Positions 7,654-16,812 of a DNA stretch of 64,000 nucleotides are shown in pieces. The stretch is taken from the NCBI RefSeq assembly GCF_014698995.1, contig NZ_JACWZZ010000003.1, positions 62,001 through 126,000 of the forward strand. Reading direction: 5' to 3'. How positions within the stretch are numbered: the first letter of the stretch is position 1; every line of letters begins with the position of its first letter. The position numbers and the translations under genes are program-made. The stretch is from Hymenobacter duratus. Lineage in GTDB: Bacteria; Bacteroidota; Bacteroidia; Cytophagales; Hymenobacteraceae. A model generated the notes under the pieces. That model saw only the letters and a program-made list of their open reading frames with translations. It ran no database searches and had not been told where the DNA came from.

Positions 7654-9570
7654 TTAGCTGTCGTCGCGCTTGCCTTTGTAGCCGCCGCCGTAGCTGCTGC
7701 CACCTTCGCGGCGGTTGCCGCCACCATAGGAGCCGCCGCCGTAGCTACCGCCACCGCGGTTGCCGCCGTAGCTGCTGCCACCACGGTTGCCACCGTAGCT
7801 GCTGCCGCCTTCCCGACGGTCGCCGTAGCTACCGCCGCGGTTGCCACCGTAGCTGCTGCCGCCTTCCCGACGCTCACCGCCGCCGAAACCGCCGGTGCGG
7901 CGCGGACGCTCGCCGCCGCCGAAGCCGCCGCGGTTGCCGCCTTCCTGCTGCGCGTCGCCTTCCTGGCGGGGCGTCGCAATGTTGAAGGCCACCGGACGCC
8001 CCTGGATGGAGCTGCGGCCGAGCTGGCTCACTACCTCTTCTACGAACTCGTTCGGTACTTCCACGAAGCTGAACTTGTCGTAGAGGGCAATGTCACCGAC
8101 TTTGCTGGCCGTGAGGCTGGTGTTTTCGGCAATCAGGTCCACGATGTCGCGGGGGTGCAGACGGTCCTTCTTGCCCATCGTCACGAACAGACGGGTGAAG
8201 CCGGCGCGGGCCGCGCCTTGGGTACGGCTGGCGTCCAAGCTTTCCTGAGCGCGCTTGTCTTCCTTCATCGTCATCTTCAGCAGAGCGGCGGCCACGTCCA
8301 AAGACGTAACGGCTTCTTCCTGCTCCTGGTCGATGAGGCGTTGCACGCGGGCAATGTACTTATCCAGGTTGCCCTTCACAATCACCTCCTTGATGGAGTT
8401 GAGCATGAGGGTGGTTTTCACCTCCGACACATCTTCGAAGGACGGCACGCGCTCCTGCTTGATGTTGGCTTTGGTGAAGCGCATGATGTCGCGCAGCTTG
8501 TAGATGTCGCGGCCGCTCACGAAGGTAAAGGCCTTGCCCTGCTTGCCGGCGCGGCCGGTGCGGCCGATGCGGTGCACGTAGTACTCCTCGTCGGCGGGCA
8601 GGTCGTAGTTTACTACCACTTCCACGTTGTCCACGTCGATACCGCGGGCGGCTACGTCGGTAGCTACCAGGATTTCGAGGGTGCCTTTGCGGAATTTATC
8701 CAGCGTGTTCTGGCGCTGCTGCTGGCCCATGTCGCCGTGCAGACCTTCGGCGAAGTAGCCTTTGGCTTGCAAATCGCCCACAATCTCGTCCACCATGCGC
8801 TTCGTGTTGGCGAAGACGATGCCCGACTTGATGTTGTACATGTCGATGAGACGGGTCAGCACGTCTTTTTTCTGCGGACCGCGCACCTCGAAGTAGCTCT
8901 GCTCGATATTGGTAACCGTCATTTCCTGATGGTTCACCTTCACGATCTGCGGATCCTTCTGGTAGCGCTTGGTCATCTCCATGATCGGCTTGCTCATGGT
9001 AGCCGAGAAGAATACCGTCTGGCGGTCTTCGGGCATTTTCTTGAGCACCGTCTCGATGTCGTCGCGGAAGCCCATGTCGAGCATTTCGTCGGCCTCATCG
9101 AGGATGATCATTTTGCAATGCTCCAGCTTGAGCGTACCACGCTCAATGTGGTCCATTACACGGCCGGGGGTACCGATTACGATCTGTACGCCACGCTCCA
9201 GGGCGCGGAATTGACGGTCGTAAGAAGAGCCACCGTAGATCGGCACGACGGCCAGACCACGCTTGTACTTGCCCAGTTTCTGGATTTCGCCGGAAACCTG
9301 AACCGCCAGCTCGCGGGTGGGGCAGAGCACGAGGCACTGCACCTCACGCGAGTCGGTATCGACCCGCTCGATGGCGGGGATGGAGAAGGCGGCGGTTTTA
9401 CCGGTGCCGGTCTGGGCCTGGCCGATTACGTCGCGGCCCTGGAGCAATACCGGGATACCGGCAGCCTGGATGGGGGATGCTTCTTCGTAGCCAACTTCGG
9501 TGATGGCACGCTGCATTTCTTCAGAGAGGGTCAGCTCGCTGAACTTGGTCTTAACGGTTTCGTTTTCCAT
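7654..9570 (-). CDS. deaD: DEAD-box RNA helicase, CsdA/DeaD type, with Gly/Arg tail
   Basis: A 638-residue ATP-dependent RNA helicase. In order: Q motif, AQTGTGKT (about residues 52-59), DEAD in LDEADEMLD, SAT, and HRIGRTGRAG in the second RecA domain. A DbpA-type RNA-binding domain (about residues 460-535, KKDRLHPRDIVDLI) follows. The last 95 or so residues are low-complexity GG, SYGG, NRGG and RREGG repeats. Members unwind structured RNA during ribosome assembly and cold adaptation. It lies near a cold-shock protein gene on the same strand, about 400 bases upstream, with a terminator and a repeat between them. The disordered tail may favour RNA binding or phase separation (inference). Confidence 0.9.
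   Translation of the reverse strand: MENETVKTKFSELTLSEEMQRAITEVGYEEASPIQAAGIPVLLQGRDVIGQAQTGTGKTAAFSIPAIERVDTDSREVQCLVLCPTRELAVQVSGEIQKLGKYKRGLAVVPIYGGSSYDRQFRALERGVQIVIGTPGRVMDHIERGTLKLEHCKMIILDEADEMLDMGFRDDIETVLKKMPEDRQTVFFSATMSKPIMEMTKRYQKDPQIVKVNHQEMTVTNIEQSYFEVRGPQKKDVLTRLIDMYNIKSGIVFANTKRMVDEIVGDLQAKGYFAEGLHGDMGQQQRQNTLDKFRKGTLEILVATDVAARGIDVDNVEVVVNYDLPADEEYYVHRIGRTGRAGKQGKAFTFVSGRDIYKLRDIMRFTKANIKQERVPSFEDVSEVKTTLMLNSIKEVIVKGNLDKYIARVQRLIDQEQEEAVTSLDVAAALLKMTMKEDKRAQESLDASRTQGAARAGFTRLFVTMGKKDRLHPRDIVDLIAENTSLTASKVGDIALYDKFSFVEVPNEFVEEVVSQLGRSSIQGRPVAFNIATPRQEGDAQQEGGNRGGFGGGERPRRTGGFGGGERREGGSSYGGNRGGSYGDRREGGSSYGGNRGGSSYGGNRGGGSYGGGSYGGGNRREGGSSYGGGYKGKRDDS
7660..7935 (-). repeat. 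Degenerate repeats coding for the GGSYGG/NRGG tail
   Basis: Near-identical short DNA units encode the repeated SSYGGNRGG and RREGGSSYGG peptides at the helicase C-terminus. Unit number varies from place to place, so slippage could change tail length between strains. These are in-frame coding repeats, not CRISPR. Confidence 0.75.
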
Positions 9571-9799
9571 GTCTGTGTTGATGGAGTGGAGTGAATAGCT
9601 CTGAAAACAGCGGATTCAGCGACGCTCTTCTCCCACTCTACACAACGACAAGTGACGGAAGCAACGGACGGAAGACAAAGCCGGCCCAACAAGTTTCTTT
9701 AAAGGCAGCTCTCAAGCTGCGCGGAACGTGGCCGTTCTCAAATGCGGGTGCAAAGATACGGATTATTTATTGGGAAAGCAGATGACAGTTTGAATTTTG

Positions 9800-9890
9800 T
9801 CCGTCATCCGGAGCTTGTGAAAGACCTTACCAGGCAAGAGCCTGCTGTTGTTAGGTGTGATAAGATCCTTCGCAAGCTCAGGTTGACGGA
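9800..9890. repeat. Degenerate REP-like hairpin
   Basis: The left arm (9800-9829, TCCGTCATCCGGAGCTTGTG) and right arm (9861-9890) pair with about four mismatches over 30 bases, around a loop of about 31 bases. The arms resemble those of the hairpin at 51341-51441 (GTCATCCTGAGC...GAAGGACCTT), so it looks like an older, decayed copy of that family. It fills part of the 394-base gap between deaD and cspA. Confidence 0.6.
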
Positions 9891-9909
9891 TATACTAATC
9901 GGGCATAAA

Positions 9910-9940
9910 AAAAGCAGGATCCCCAAGGGAACCTGCTTTT
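9910..9940 (-). terminator. Terminator of the cold-shock gene
   Basis: Arms AAAAGCAGG and CCTGCTTTT with an inner TCCC/GGGA pairing form a tight hairpin with A/T flanks, 25 bases after the cspA stop. Confidence 0.85.
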
Positions 9941-9964
9941 CTAAGTATCCGAAAAGGAAACGGA

Positions 9965-10156
9965 CTAAGCCAGCTTCACTTTTACAGCGTTCAGGCCTTT
10001 ACGGCCCTGAGCAATTTCAAATTGCACTTTGTCGTTGTCGCGGATTTCGTCAACACACTCGGTTACGTGAACGAAGATGTCTTCGCCGGTGCCGTCAACT
10101 TTGATGAAACCGAAGCCTTTGGTTTCGTTGAAGAATTTTACAGTTCCTGTCTGCAT
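9965..10156 (-). CDS. cspA: CspA-family cold-shock protein
   Basis: A 63-residue single cold-shock domain. It begins MQTGTVKFFNETKGFGFI, so the RNP1 motif KGFGFI is near residues 13-18, and RNP2 follows as DIFVHV. The protein binds single-stranded nucleic acid and acts as an RNA chaperone. I chose the ATG at 10156; an in-frame extension to 10309 lacks domain similarity and is probably the untranslated leader of about 150 bases, which is common for cold-shock mRNAs and often controls their translation. The helicase deaD lies downstream on the same strand beyond a terminator. Confidence 0.93.
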   Translation of the reverse strand: MQTGTVKFFNETKGFGFIKVDGTGEDIFVHVTECVDEIRDNDKVQFEIAQGRKGLNAVKVKLA

Positions 10157-10394
10157 GGTACTTGTGATGATGGATGTTTCTTTAAGAGGAGCAGCACGCA
10201 ACTCTGCTTTCCCCTTCTCATCGAAAGTACTCAACAGGCCTTGTAAGCCACTATTCTTAAACTGTGTCAAAGATAGCGGAAGTTTTGAGTTTCGCTTCCC
10301 CTCGGCCAAGAAGTTATTCAGGATTGATGACCGAAGGCCCTTTCAGAACCCGTCGTTTCGGCGTTCCTTTACGGCCCTCACCCTCCTGCCCGGC

Positions 10395-10805
10395 ATGATT
10401 ACGCCTGCTTTCCGCTTTTCGCACCTGCTCACCGTCCAGCCCGAAGACATCGACGACCTGGACCACGCCAACAATGTGCAGTACGTGCGCTGGGTGCAGG
10501 ACACGGCCGCCGCGCACTGGCACGCCGCCTACCCACCCGCCGACGGGCACTCCTATATATGGGTGGTGCGGGAGCACCGCATCCGCTACCACCACCCGGC
10601 GTTGCTGGGCGAAGAGTTGCGCTGCACCACCTGGATTGGCGAGGTGCGCGGCGCCCAGAGCCAGCGCTTCGTGCGCATTGAGCGGGCCGAGGATGGCAAG
10701 CTGCTTTGCGAAGCCGAGACGCACTGGGTGCTGCTGGACCCGCACACCAAGCGCCCGGTGCGCGTGACGCCGGAAATGGTGGAGCGGCTGTGGGGAGCGG
10801 TGTGA
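10395..10805 (+). CDS. Acyl-CoA thioesterase, hot-dog fold (4HBT family)
   Basis: A 136-residue hot-dog protein. The signature PEDIDDLDHANNVQYVRWVQDT near residues 14-35 contains the Asp-x-x-x-His-x-Asn-N pattern of 4-hydroxybenzoyl-CoA thioesterase-like enzymes, in which the Asp begins hydrolysis of acyl-CoA thioesters. The remainder (HRIRYHHPALLGEEL, VRIERAEDGKLLCEAETHWV) matches the family's strands. The ATG at 10395 sets the domain start correctly; a longer reading frame begins in the cspA leader. It stands alone, divergent from cspA, and the substrate is unknown. Confidence 0.85.
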   Translation: MITPAFRFSHLLTVQPEDIDDLDHANNVQYVRWVQDTAAAHWHAAYPPADGHSYIWVVREHRIRYHHPALLGEELRCTTWIGEVRGAQSQRFVRIERAEDGKLLCEAETHWVLLDPHTKRPVRVTPEMVERLWGAV

Positions 10806-10817
10806 GAGCAACTGCAT

Positions 10818-11360
10818 TTAAAAGCAGTGTTCGTTTATCATCTCATAGTTGTTCACTTCTAATTTATGGTTGACCACCTGTACACGGTCATTTCTCCACA
10901 TCATGAATTCTGGACAACTCCTCATAGCACACTTTATGGCATCTGTTTTTCTGTACACAATTGCATGAATAGAATTGTCTTCATCAGAAAGAGACAAAAC
11001 ATCTAGATAGGTGGAGTCAGATTGATAATAGTCTGAGGCGATTTTTATTAGCTCGCAATTGTCTGGAACATTAATATTTTCAAGGCCTATCAATCTCTTG
11101 TATTCAGATTTCATGTAGTTATAGCCAATACATACAGCCCCTGAGTTGAATTGACCATAACGCACTCTATTGAGTTCCGACGCTTCTACGTAATCAAGCC
11201 CACAAACGGAACTGAAATCTACTTCATCCAAAGAGGCAAAACCTAAATTTCGCATTTGCATTTCACCAAATTCTCTTAGCAAGATTAGCTTCTTATTTAT
11301 TAAAGCTCCGAAAACAAATATCACCGATAAAAATACAAGTACAGAAACAACCTTTTTCAT
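10818..11360 (-). CDS. AT-rich orphan membrane-anchored protein
   Basis: A 180-residue protein starting MKKVVSVLVFLSVIFVFGAL, a membrane anchor or uncleaved signal. The remainder is soluble with several Cys (SVCGLDYVE, AVCIGYNYM, DNCELI, CAMRSCPEF, ending EHCF), which suggests disulfides in the periplasm. I recognise no family. Its base composition is clearly richer in A and T than all neighbours, which points to recent arrival. It lies between two GC-rich genes, 12 bases after the end of the thioesterase on the opposite strand, without visible mobile-element remains. Confidence 0.55.
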   Translation of the reverse strand: MKKVVSVLVFLSVIFVFGALINKKLILLREFGEMQMRNLGFASLDEVDFSSVCGLDYVEASELNRVRYGQFNSGAVCIGYNYMKSEYKRLIGLENINVPDNCELIKIASDYYQSDSTYLDVLSLSDEDNSIHAIVYRKTDAIKCAMRSCPEFMMWRNDRVQVVNHKLEVNNYEMINEHCF

Positions 11361-11437
11361 AGTCGATTTAACTATAAGCAATCAGCTTTTGCAAAAAAAT
11401 TTAAGATTCAAAGCTAAGATCTTTACTATTCTTCCCA

Positions 11438-14400
11438 ATGCCCGCCACCTTCCGCATCTACTCTTCTTCTGCCGGCTCCGGCAAAACATACCAGCTTACT
11501 AAGGAATATCTGAAGCTGGCCCTGGGCAGCGAGGACCCGTCGTATTTCAAGCGGGTGCTGGCCATTACGTTCACCAACGATGCGGCGGGCGAAATGAAAC
11601 AGCGCATCATTGGAGCGCTGCGGCGGTTTGCGTATCCTACGGAAGGCGAGACGGATACGCTGCTGGCCGAAGTGACGGAGGAGATGGATGCCGACGGCCA
11701 GTTGCCGCGCCGCGCCGAAACCGCTGAGGAGCGCCAGCAGGAAGTGCGCCGCCGGGCCCGGGAAACCTTCCGGCTGGTGCTCTACCACTACGCCGACTTT
11801 GCGGTGAGCACCATCGACTCGTTTGTGCAGCGCATTGTCACGGCTTTCACGCGGGAGTTGGGGCTGCCGGCCACGTTTGAGGTGGAGCTGGACACCGATG
11901 CCGTGCTGCAAACCGCCGTGGCCGCTCTCCTCGACAAGGTGAACCGCGACCCGAACTCTAAGTTACTGGCCCGCACCCTCACCGAGTACGCCCTCAGCCG
12001 CGCCGACGAAGGCAAAAGCTGGAACAACCTGCCCGACGAGCTGGCGGATTTCGGCAAGTTTCTGTTCAACGAAACCGTGCACGAGGCCGTGGCGCAGCTC
12101 CAGACGCTGACGCTGCAGGACTTCCGCCGCCTGCACGAAACCCTGCGCCAGCGCCGCGACGTGATGGAAGCCGAGGTGCTGGAAGTAACCGAAAAAGCCC
12201 TGGCTGCCCTGCGCGCCGCCGGCCTGGAGCCCAGCCACCTGGCCGGCGGCGAGCGGGGTGTGTATACGCACTTCGCCAACTGGCACCGCTGGCTGGAAGA
12301 AGGCGACACGCCCACGGCCACGGCCCTGAAGGTGTTTGAAACCGGCAACTGGGCCAGTGCCACCGGCAAAAAAGAGCCCTACGCCAGCCGCGTTGCCGCC
12401 GTGCGCCCCGCCCTCGACGATGCCTTTGCCGAGCTGCTGGCTCTGCGCGAGCGGCACCTCAGCGGCTACCTATTGGTGTCGGCAATGCAGCCCTACCTGT
12501 TTCATGCCTCGCTGCTGAGCGAGTTGAACAAGATAGTGGAGCAGGTGAGCCGGGAGCGAAACATCGTGCTGATCAGCGAATTCAACCGCCGCATTGCGGG
12601 CATCGTGCTGAAGGAGCCGGTACCGTTTCTGTACGAGCGACTGGGCGAGCGGTACAACCACCTGCTCATCGACGAGTTCCAGGACACGTCGGTGCTGCAA
12701 TGGAACAACCTGCTGCCGCTGGTGGAAAACAACCTCGGCAACGACTTCCTCAACCTGGCCGTGGGCGACGCCAAGCAGGCCATCTACCGCTGGCGCGGCG
12801 GCGAGATGGAGCAGATTCTGCGCCTGCACCAGGGCAACACCGCCGCCCTAGCCGCCCGCGCCACCGACCCCGAAACCCGGCAGCTGCTGCAGGAGCGGTA
12901 CCAAGGCCTGGACGGGCGGCTGGAAGCGGCTTCGCTGAACGTTAACTACCGTTCGGCAGCGGAAATTGTGGCGTTCAACAACTTGTTTTTCAGCCAGCTG
13001 CGCGCCCAGCATCCTGACTTTGCGTTGGTACAGGACTTGTTTGAGCCGGGCTTTCGGCAGTCGGTGCCGGACAAGGAGTTGCTGCCAGGCCACGTCGAAA
13101 TTCTATTTACGCAGGCCGAGACCCCGGCCCGACGCTACGATGCCGCCGCCGGCAGCTACACCGAAGAGCCGCTGCCGGGCTATCTACCGGAGGCCACCCT
13201 CGACTATGACGAAAGCACGCTGTACCTCACGCTGGCGCTGGTGCAGCAGGCCTTGCGCGACGGATTCCGGCCGCAGGACGTGGCCGTGCTAAGCCGCACC
13301 CGGCGCGGGAGCCGGCTGGTAGCCAAGTTTCTGAAGGAGCGCGGCTACGACATCATTTCGGCCGACTCCCTGTCGCTGGAGTTTGCGGAGGTGGTGAACC
13401 TGCTGGTGTCCATCTTTCGGGTGCTCAACCAGCCTGCCGACACGCTGGCCCGGGCCGAGGCGCTGCTGCTGCTCGACAAAGTGGTGCGCCGCGTGGCCCC
13501 TACTCCTGCCCGCGTACGCCACCTGGCCACGCTGGCCAATGCCGAGCACGCCGCCGACTTCTTCGACGAGTTTCGGGCGCTGGGCTTTGATTTGCAGGAG
13601 CACGAAACCGGCAATCTGGGCTTATATGAACTGACCGAGCGGCTGATTGGCTTGTTTGGGCTGCTGGGCCGCAACGGCGAGAGTGAGTACCTGTTCCGGT
13701 TTCTGGACCTGACACTCGACTACAGCCTGCGCTACGGCAACAACCTCAATAACTTCCTGGCTTACTGGGAGCAGCGCAAAGCCGGCCTGAGCATCAACGC
13801 CCCCGCCGGCCGCGACGCCATTACCATTACCACCGTGCACAAGGCCAAGGGCCTGGCTTACGGGGTGGTGATTGTGCCCTTCGCCGACTGGAGCCTGGAG
13901 CCCTACCGCGGCACGCTGCTCTGGGGCCGGCTCTCCGACGAGGACAAGCCCGTGGCCGAAATGCCGGCCGTGGCCGTGGTGCCCCTCACCAAAAGCCTGG
14001 GCCGCACGGCGCTGGCCGGCCAGTACCTGGAGGAGCGCGAAAAGACGTTTCTGGAAGGCCTGAACATGCTGTATGTGGCGTTTACGCGCCCCCGGCACCG
14101 GCTCTACATCCTGAGCAAGCGGCCCGAAACCAGCAAAAAAGCCGCCGATGACGGCGCCCCGGAAGGACCGGCCAAAAACGTGGCGGCTCTGCTGCATCAG
14201 TATTTGCAGCATCAGGAACTGTGGGACGATGAGCGGGTATCATTCGTCATTTCACAAGGCATGGCTGCCGAAAACAGCCTGAAAAATGAGCCATCAACTA
14301 CGAATAGCTTTCCGCTCACCAACCTCGAAACCGCACCCTGGGAGGAGCGGCTGCGACTACGCCGCCACGCCAACACGGTGTTCGACTTTGACGTGCAGGA

Positions 14401-14857
14401 GCGGCTGGGCGAGTGGAACCGGAAGCTGCACTACGGCCTGCGCCGGCTGGTACTGGCCCAGGATGTGGAGCGGATAGCCCGGCAGCTGGCGGCCGAAGGC
14501 TTCATCAGCAACCGGGAACGGCCAGCCCTGGAGCAACGCCTGCAGTTGGTAGTAGACCATCCGCAGCTGGCGCGCTACTTCAGCGAGCAGGTATCAGTGG
14601 AAACGGAGCGCGAAATTCTGGTGGGCGGCGTGAAGCGGCGCGACTACAAGCCCGACCGGGTGGTGTTCGAGGCCGTGACCAGTGCAACCGGCCGGGCCGC
14701 CGTGCGCGTCACGCTCCTCGATTTCAAGGTGCCGCCGCCCAGCCCGGCCCACCGCCTGCCGCTGCAGCAGTACGCCCAGCTATTCCGGCAGCTGGGCTAT
14801 AGCCAGGTGGAGTGCGTGCTGTATTACTTTGGCACAGAAGAAGTACTGGTTTTTTAG
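11438..14857 (+). CDS. addA: AddA-like UvrD-family helicase-nuclease
   Basis: A 1139-residue UvrD/Rep-superfamily helicase. Walker A SSAGSGKT is at residues 9-16, TFTNDAAGEMK follows as motif Ia, LLIDEFQDTS (about residue 410) is motif II, LNVNYRSA is motif IV, TVHKAKGL is motif V and LYVAFTRPR is motif VI. The C-terminus has a shortened PD-(D/E)XK nuclease pattern with YKPDR and then LLDFK. It should work with the AddB-like protein encoded at 21607-24621 to resect DNA ends for RecA-dependent break repair. The two genes are 6.7 kb apart instead of adjacent. Calling it AddA rather than RecB is based on the partner type. Confidence 0.8.
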   Translation: MPATFRIYSSSAGSGKTYQLTKEYLKLALGSEDPSYFKRVLAITFTNDAAGEMKQRIIGALRRFAYPTEGETDTLLAEVTEEMDADGQLPRRAETAEERQQEVRRRARETFRLVLYHYADFAVSTIDSFVQRIVTAFTRELGLPATFEVELDTDAVLQTAVAALLDKVNRDPNSKLLARTLTEYALSRADEGKSWNNLPDELADFGKFLFNETVHEAVAQLQTLTLQDFRRLHETLRQRRDVMEAEVLEVTEKALAALRAAGLEPSHLAGGERGVYTHFANWHRWLEEGDTPTATALKVFETGNWASATGKKEPYASRVAAVRPALDDAFAELLALRERHLSGYLLVSAMQPYLFHASLLSELNKIVEQVSRERNIVLISEFNRRIAGIVLKEPVPFLYERLGERYNHLLIDEFQDTSVLQWNNLLPLVENNLGNDFLNLAVGDAKQAIYRWRGGEMEQILRLHQGNTAALAARATDPETRQLLQERYQGLDGRLEAASLNVNYRSAAEIVAFNNLFFSQLRAQHPDFALVQDLFEPGFRQSVPDKELLPGHVEILFTQAETPARRYDAAAGSYTEEPLPGYLPEATLDYDESTLYLTLALVQQALRDGFRPQDVAVLSRTRRGSRLVAKFLKERGYDIISADSLSLEFAEVVNLLVSIFRVLNQPADTLARAEALLLLDKVVRRVAPTPARVRHLATLANAEHAADFFDEFRALGFDLQEHETGNLGLYELTERLIGLFGLLGRNGESEYLFRFLDLTLDYSLRYGNNLNNFLAYWEQRKAGLSINAPAGRDAITITTVHKAKGLAYGVVIVPFADWSLEPYRGTLLWGRLSDEDKPVAEMPAVAVVPLTKSLGRTALAGQYLEEREKTFLEGLNMLYVAFTRPRHRLYILSKRPETSKKAADDGAPEGPAKNVAALLHQYLQHQELWDDERVSFVISQGMAAENSLKNEPSTTNSFPLTNLETAPWEERLRLRRHANTVFDFDVQERLGEWNRKLHYGLRRLVLAQDVERIARQLAAEGFISNRERPALEQRLQLVVDHPQLARYFSEQVSVETEREILVGGVKRRDYKPDRVVFEAVTSATGRAAVRVTLLDFKVPPPSPAHRLPLQQYAQLFRQLGYSQVECVLYYFGTEEVLVF

Positions 14858-14976
14858 CCCTGCCTTCGGACAATTAACTTAGCCAATTCGTGTTTCGCTA
14901 ATTTTTTTAGCATCGTCTATTTCCGGCTACCGCAAACCTCCGTATTTTTGGGCTGCTCACTTCTGACTGCCTGCCT

Positions 14977-16236
14977 ATGTCTGCTGCCCGAAAACCCGTT
15001 CTGGCGTTTATTTTCATCACGCTGCTGCTCGATGTCATTGGCTTTGGCATCATCATTCCGGTGCTACCCAAGCTCATTACGGAGCTGACCGGTGAGCCGC
15101 TGAGCGCTGCCGCCCGGTATGGCGGCTGGATGGGATTTGCGTTTGCGGGTATGCAGTTCCTGTTTTCACCCATCCTCGGCAACCTCTCCGACCAATACGG
15201 GCGGCGGCCGGTGCTGCTGGTGGCCCTATTCGGGTTCGGCCTCGACTACCTGTTTCTGGCCTTCGCCCCGACTGTGGCATGGCTGTTTGTGGGGCGCATC
15301 ATTGCGGGCATCACCGGGGCCAGCTTCACTACGGCCTCGGCCTACATTGCCGACATCAGCACGCCCGAAAACCGCGCCCAGAACTTCGGCATGATTGGGG
15401 CCGCGTTCGGGCTGGGCTTCATCATTGGGCCGGTGATTGGCGGGCTGCTGGGGCATTTCGGGCCGCGGGTGCCGTTTCTGGTGGCTGCAGGCCTCACGCT
15501 GCTGAATTGGCTCTACGGCTTCTTTGTACTGCCCGAGTCGTTGGACAAGGAGCACCGCCGGCCCTTCGACTGGCGCCGGGCCAACCCCGTCGGCTCGCTG
15601 CGGCAGCTGCGCAAGTACCCGGTTATTCTGGGCCTGGTGGGCTCGTTGGTGCTCATCTACATTGCGGCCCATGCCACGCAGAGTACCTGGTCGTATTTCA
15701 CGATGTATAGGTTTCACTGGAATGAGGCCTGGGTGGGCTATTCGCTGGGCGTGGTGGGCGCCCTGACGGCCCTTGTGCAGGGCCTGCTGATCCGCTATAC
15801 CGCTCCCCGGCTGGGCCCGAAACGGTCGGTATTCGTGGGTATTGGGTTGTATGCGCTGGGCTTTCTGCTGTTTGCGTTTGCTTCGAAGGGCTGGATGATG
15901 TTTGCCTTTCTGGTGCCCTACTGCCTGGGCGGCATAGCGGGGCCGGCGTTGCAGGGCATCATGTCGGGGCAGGTGCCGCCCACCGAGCAGGGCGAGCTGC
16001 AGGGCGCGCTTACCAGCCTCGTGAGCCTGACCTCCATCGTCGGGCCGCCCCTGATGACCAACCTGTTTTCCTACTTCACCGGCCCCACCGCGCCGGTCCA
16101 CTTTCCCGGCGCGGCCTTCCTGACGGCAGCTGTCCTCACGGTGGGCAGCCTGCTGCTGGCCCTGCGTTCCTTGGGCCACCAGGAGCTGGAAGTGCCGGCC
16201 GCACCGCCCGGGTCGGCGGCTCCCGTCGGGCACTAG
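14977..16236 (+). CDS. MFS exporter of the TCR/Tet type
   Basis: A 419-residue, 12-helix major facilitator. The start [20 protein letters not shown] is the typical first helix of the TCR/Tet group, with Asp in helix 1; motif A reads [14 protein letters not shown] near residue 70, and motif C-like [15 protein letters not shown] lies in helix 5. The group includes tetracycline:proton antiporters, but many chromosomal members export unknown compounds, so no resistance is claimed. A TATTTTTG -7-like box lies about 35 bases before the ATG. It lies between AddA and the IorAB pair without an obvious shared job. Confidence 0.82.
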   Translation: MSAARKPVLAFIFITLLLDVIGFGIIIPVLPKLITELTGEPLSAAARYGGWMGFAFAGMQFLFSPILGNLSDQYGRRPVLLVALFGFGLDYLFLAFAPTVAWLFVGRIIAGITGASFTTASAYIADISTPENRAQNFGMIGAAFGLGFIIGPVIGGLLGHFGPRVPFLVAAGLTLLNWLYGFFVLPESLDKEHRRPFDWRRANPVGSLRQLRKYPVILGLVGSLVLIYIAAHATQSTWSYFTMYRFHWNEAWVGYSLGVVGALTALVQGLLIRYTAPRLGPKRSVFVGIGLYALGFLLFAFASKGWMMFAFLVPYCLGGIAGPALQGIMSGQVPPTEQGELQGALTSLVSLTSIVGPPLMTNLFSYFTGPTAPVHFPGAAFLTAAVLTVGSLLLALRSLGHQELEVPAAPPGSAAPVGH

Positions 16237-16305
16237 CTGCCCGCGCCGGGCGCACCTTCTTGCTGGCGCAGCATCTTTTTCCGGCTTTCAGCAGTATTGC
16301 CGGAG

Positions 16306-16773
16306 ATGGAAGCCGACCTCACTCTGCTCGTGAACGGGCAGCAGCACACGCTGCGCCTTGACCCCGAAACGCCGCTGCTCTACGTGCTGCGCAATAATCT
16401 GGGGCTGAATGGCCCGAAGTTCGGCTGCGGCCTGCAGCAGTGCGGGGCCTGCATGGTGCTGCTCAACGACATTGCCTGGCCCAGCTGCCAGCTGCCCGTG
16501 CGCCAGACCACGGGCGGCGTGGCCATCACCACTCTCGAAGGCCTCACCCGCCCCGATGGCACGCTCCATCCGGTACAGGCGGCGTTTGTGCAGGAGCAGG
16601 CGGCGCAGTGCGGCTTCTGCCTGAACGGCATGGTGATGTCGGCCGTGTCGCTGCTGAAGCAATATCCGCAGCCGAGCGAAGAGGCGATCCGCAATGGGCT
16701 GTTTCGGGTGCTGTGCCGGTGTAGCGTGCACACCCGTGCCATTCGGGCGGTGCAGCGCGCGGCGGCCGGCTAA
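16306..16773 (+). CDS. iorA: [2Fe-2S] subunit of an IorAB-type molybdenum hydroxylase
   Basis: A 155-residue small subunit with two [2Fe-2S] domains. The plant-ferredoxin-like N-terminal domain carries GCGLQQCGAC and then the fourth Cys in PSCQLPV; the helical C-terminal domain carries QCGFCLNGM and LCRCSVH. It passes electrons from the molybdenum centre of the large subunit, encoded 39 bases downstream. I use ATG 16306; a TTG at 16297 is also in frame. Named after isoquinoline 1-oxidoreductase, but related aldehyde dehydrogenases have the same layout, so the substrate is open. Confidence 0.85.
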   Translation: MEADLTLLVNGQQHTLRLDPETPLLYVLRNNLGLNGPKFGCGLQQCGACMVLLNDIAWPSCQLPVRQTTGGVAITTLEGLTRPDGTLHPVQAAFVQEQAAQCGFCLNGMVMSAVSLLKQYPQPSEEAIRNGLFRVLCRCSVHTRAIRAVQRAAAG

Positions 16774-16812
16774 GCGGCCCGATACTCTTCCTTTCGCCTG
16801 TTTCTCCTGACT

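Noticed and set aside
7660..7935. Regular repeats that could be taken for a CRISPR array
   Set aside because: The units are in frame and encode SYGG/NRGG peptides of the helicase tail; there are no equal-length unique spacers.
8155..9594. Plus-strand open frame of 479 codons opposite deaD
   Set aside because: It is a shadow of the GC-rich helicase gene; its peptide is His/Val/Leu-biased with no domain, while the minus strand has all DEAD-box motifs.
10157..10309. N-terminal extension of the cold-shock protein
   Set aside because: The extension lacks similarity and a cold-shock mRNA leader of this length is expected; the 63-residue form fits the family exactly.
15226..16233. Minus-strand open frame opposite the MFS gene
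   Set aside because: Gln/Arg/His-rich shadow; no start context and no similarity, while the plus strand has 12 helices.
14977..16236. Tetracycline resistance gene
   Set aside because: The protein is of the TCR/Tet exporter group, but chromosomal members have mostly unknown substrates; nothing in the sequence fixes tetracycline.
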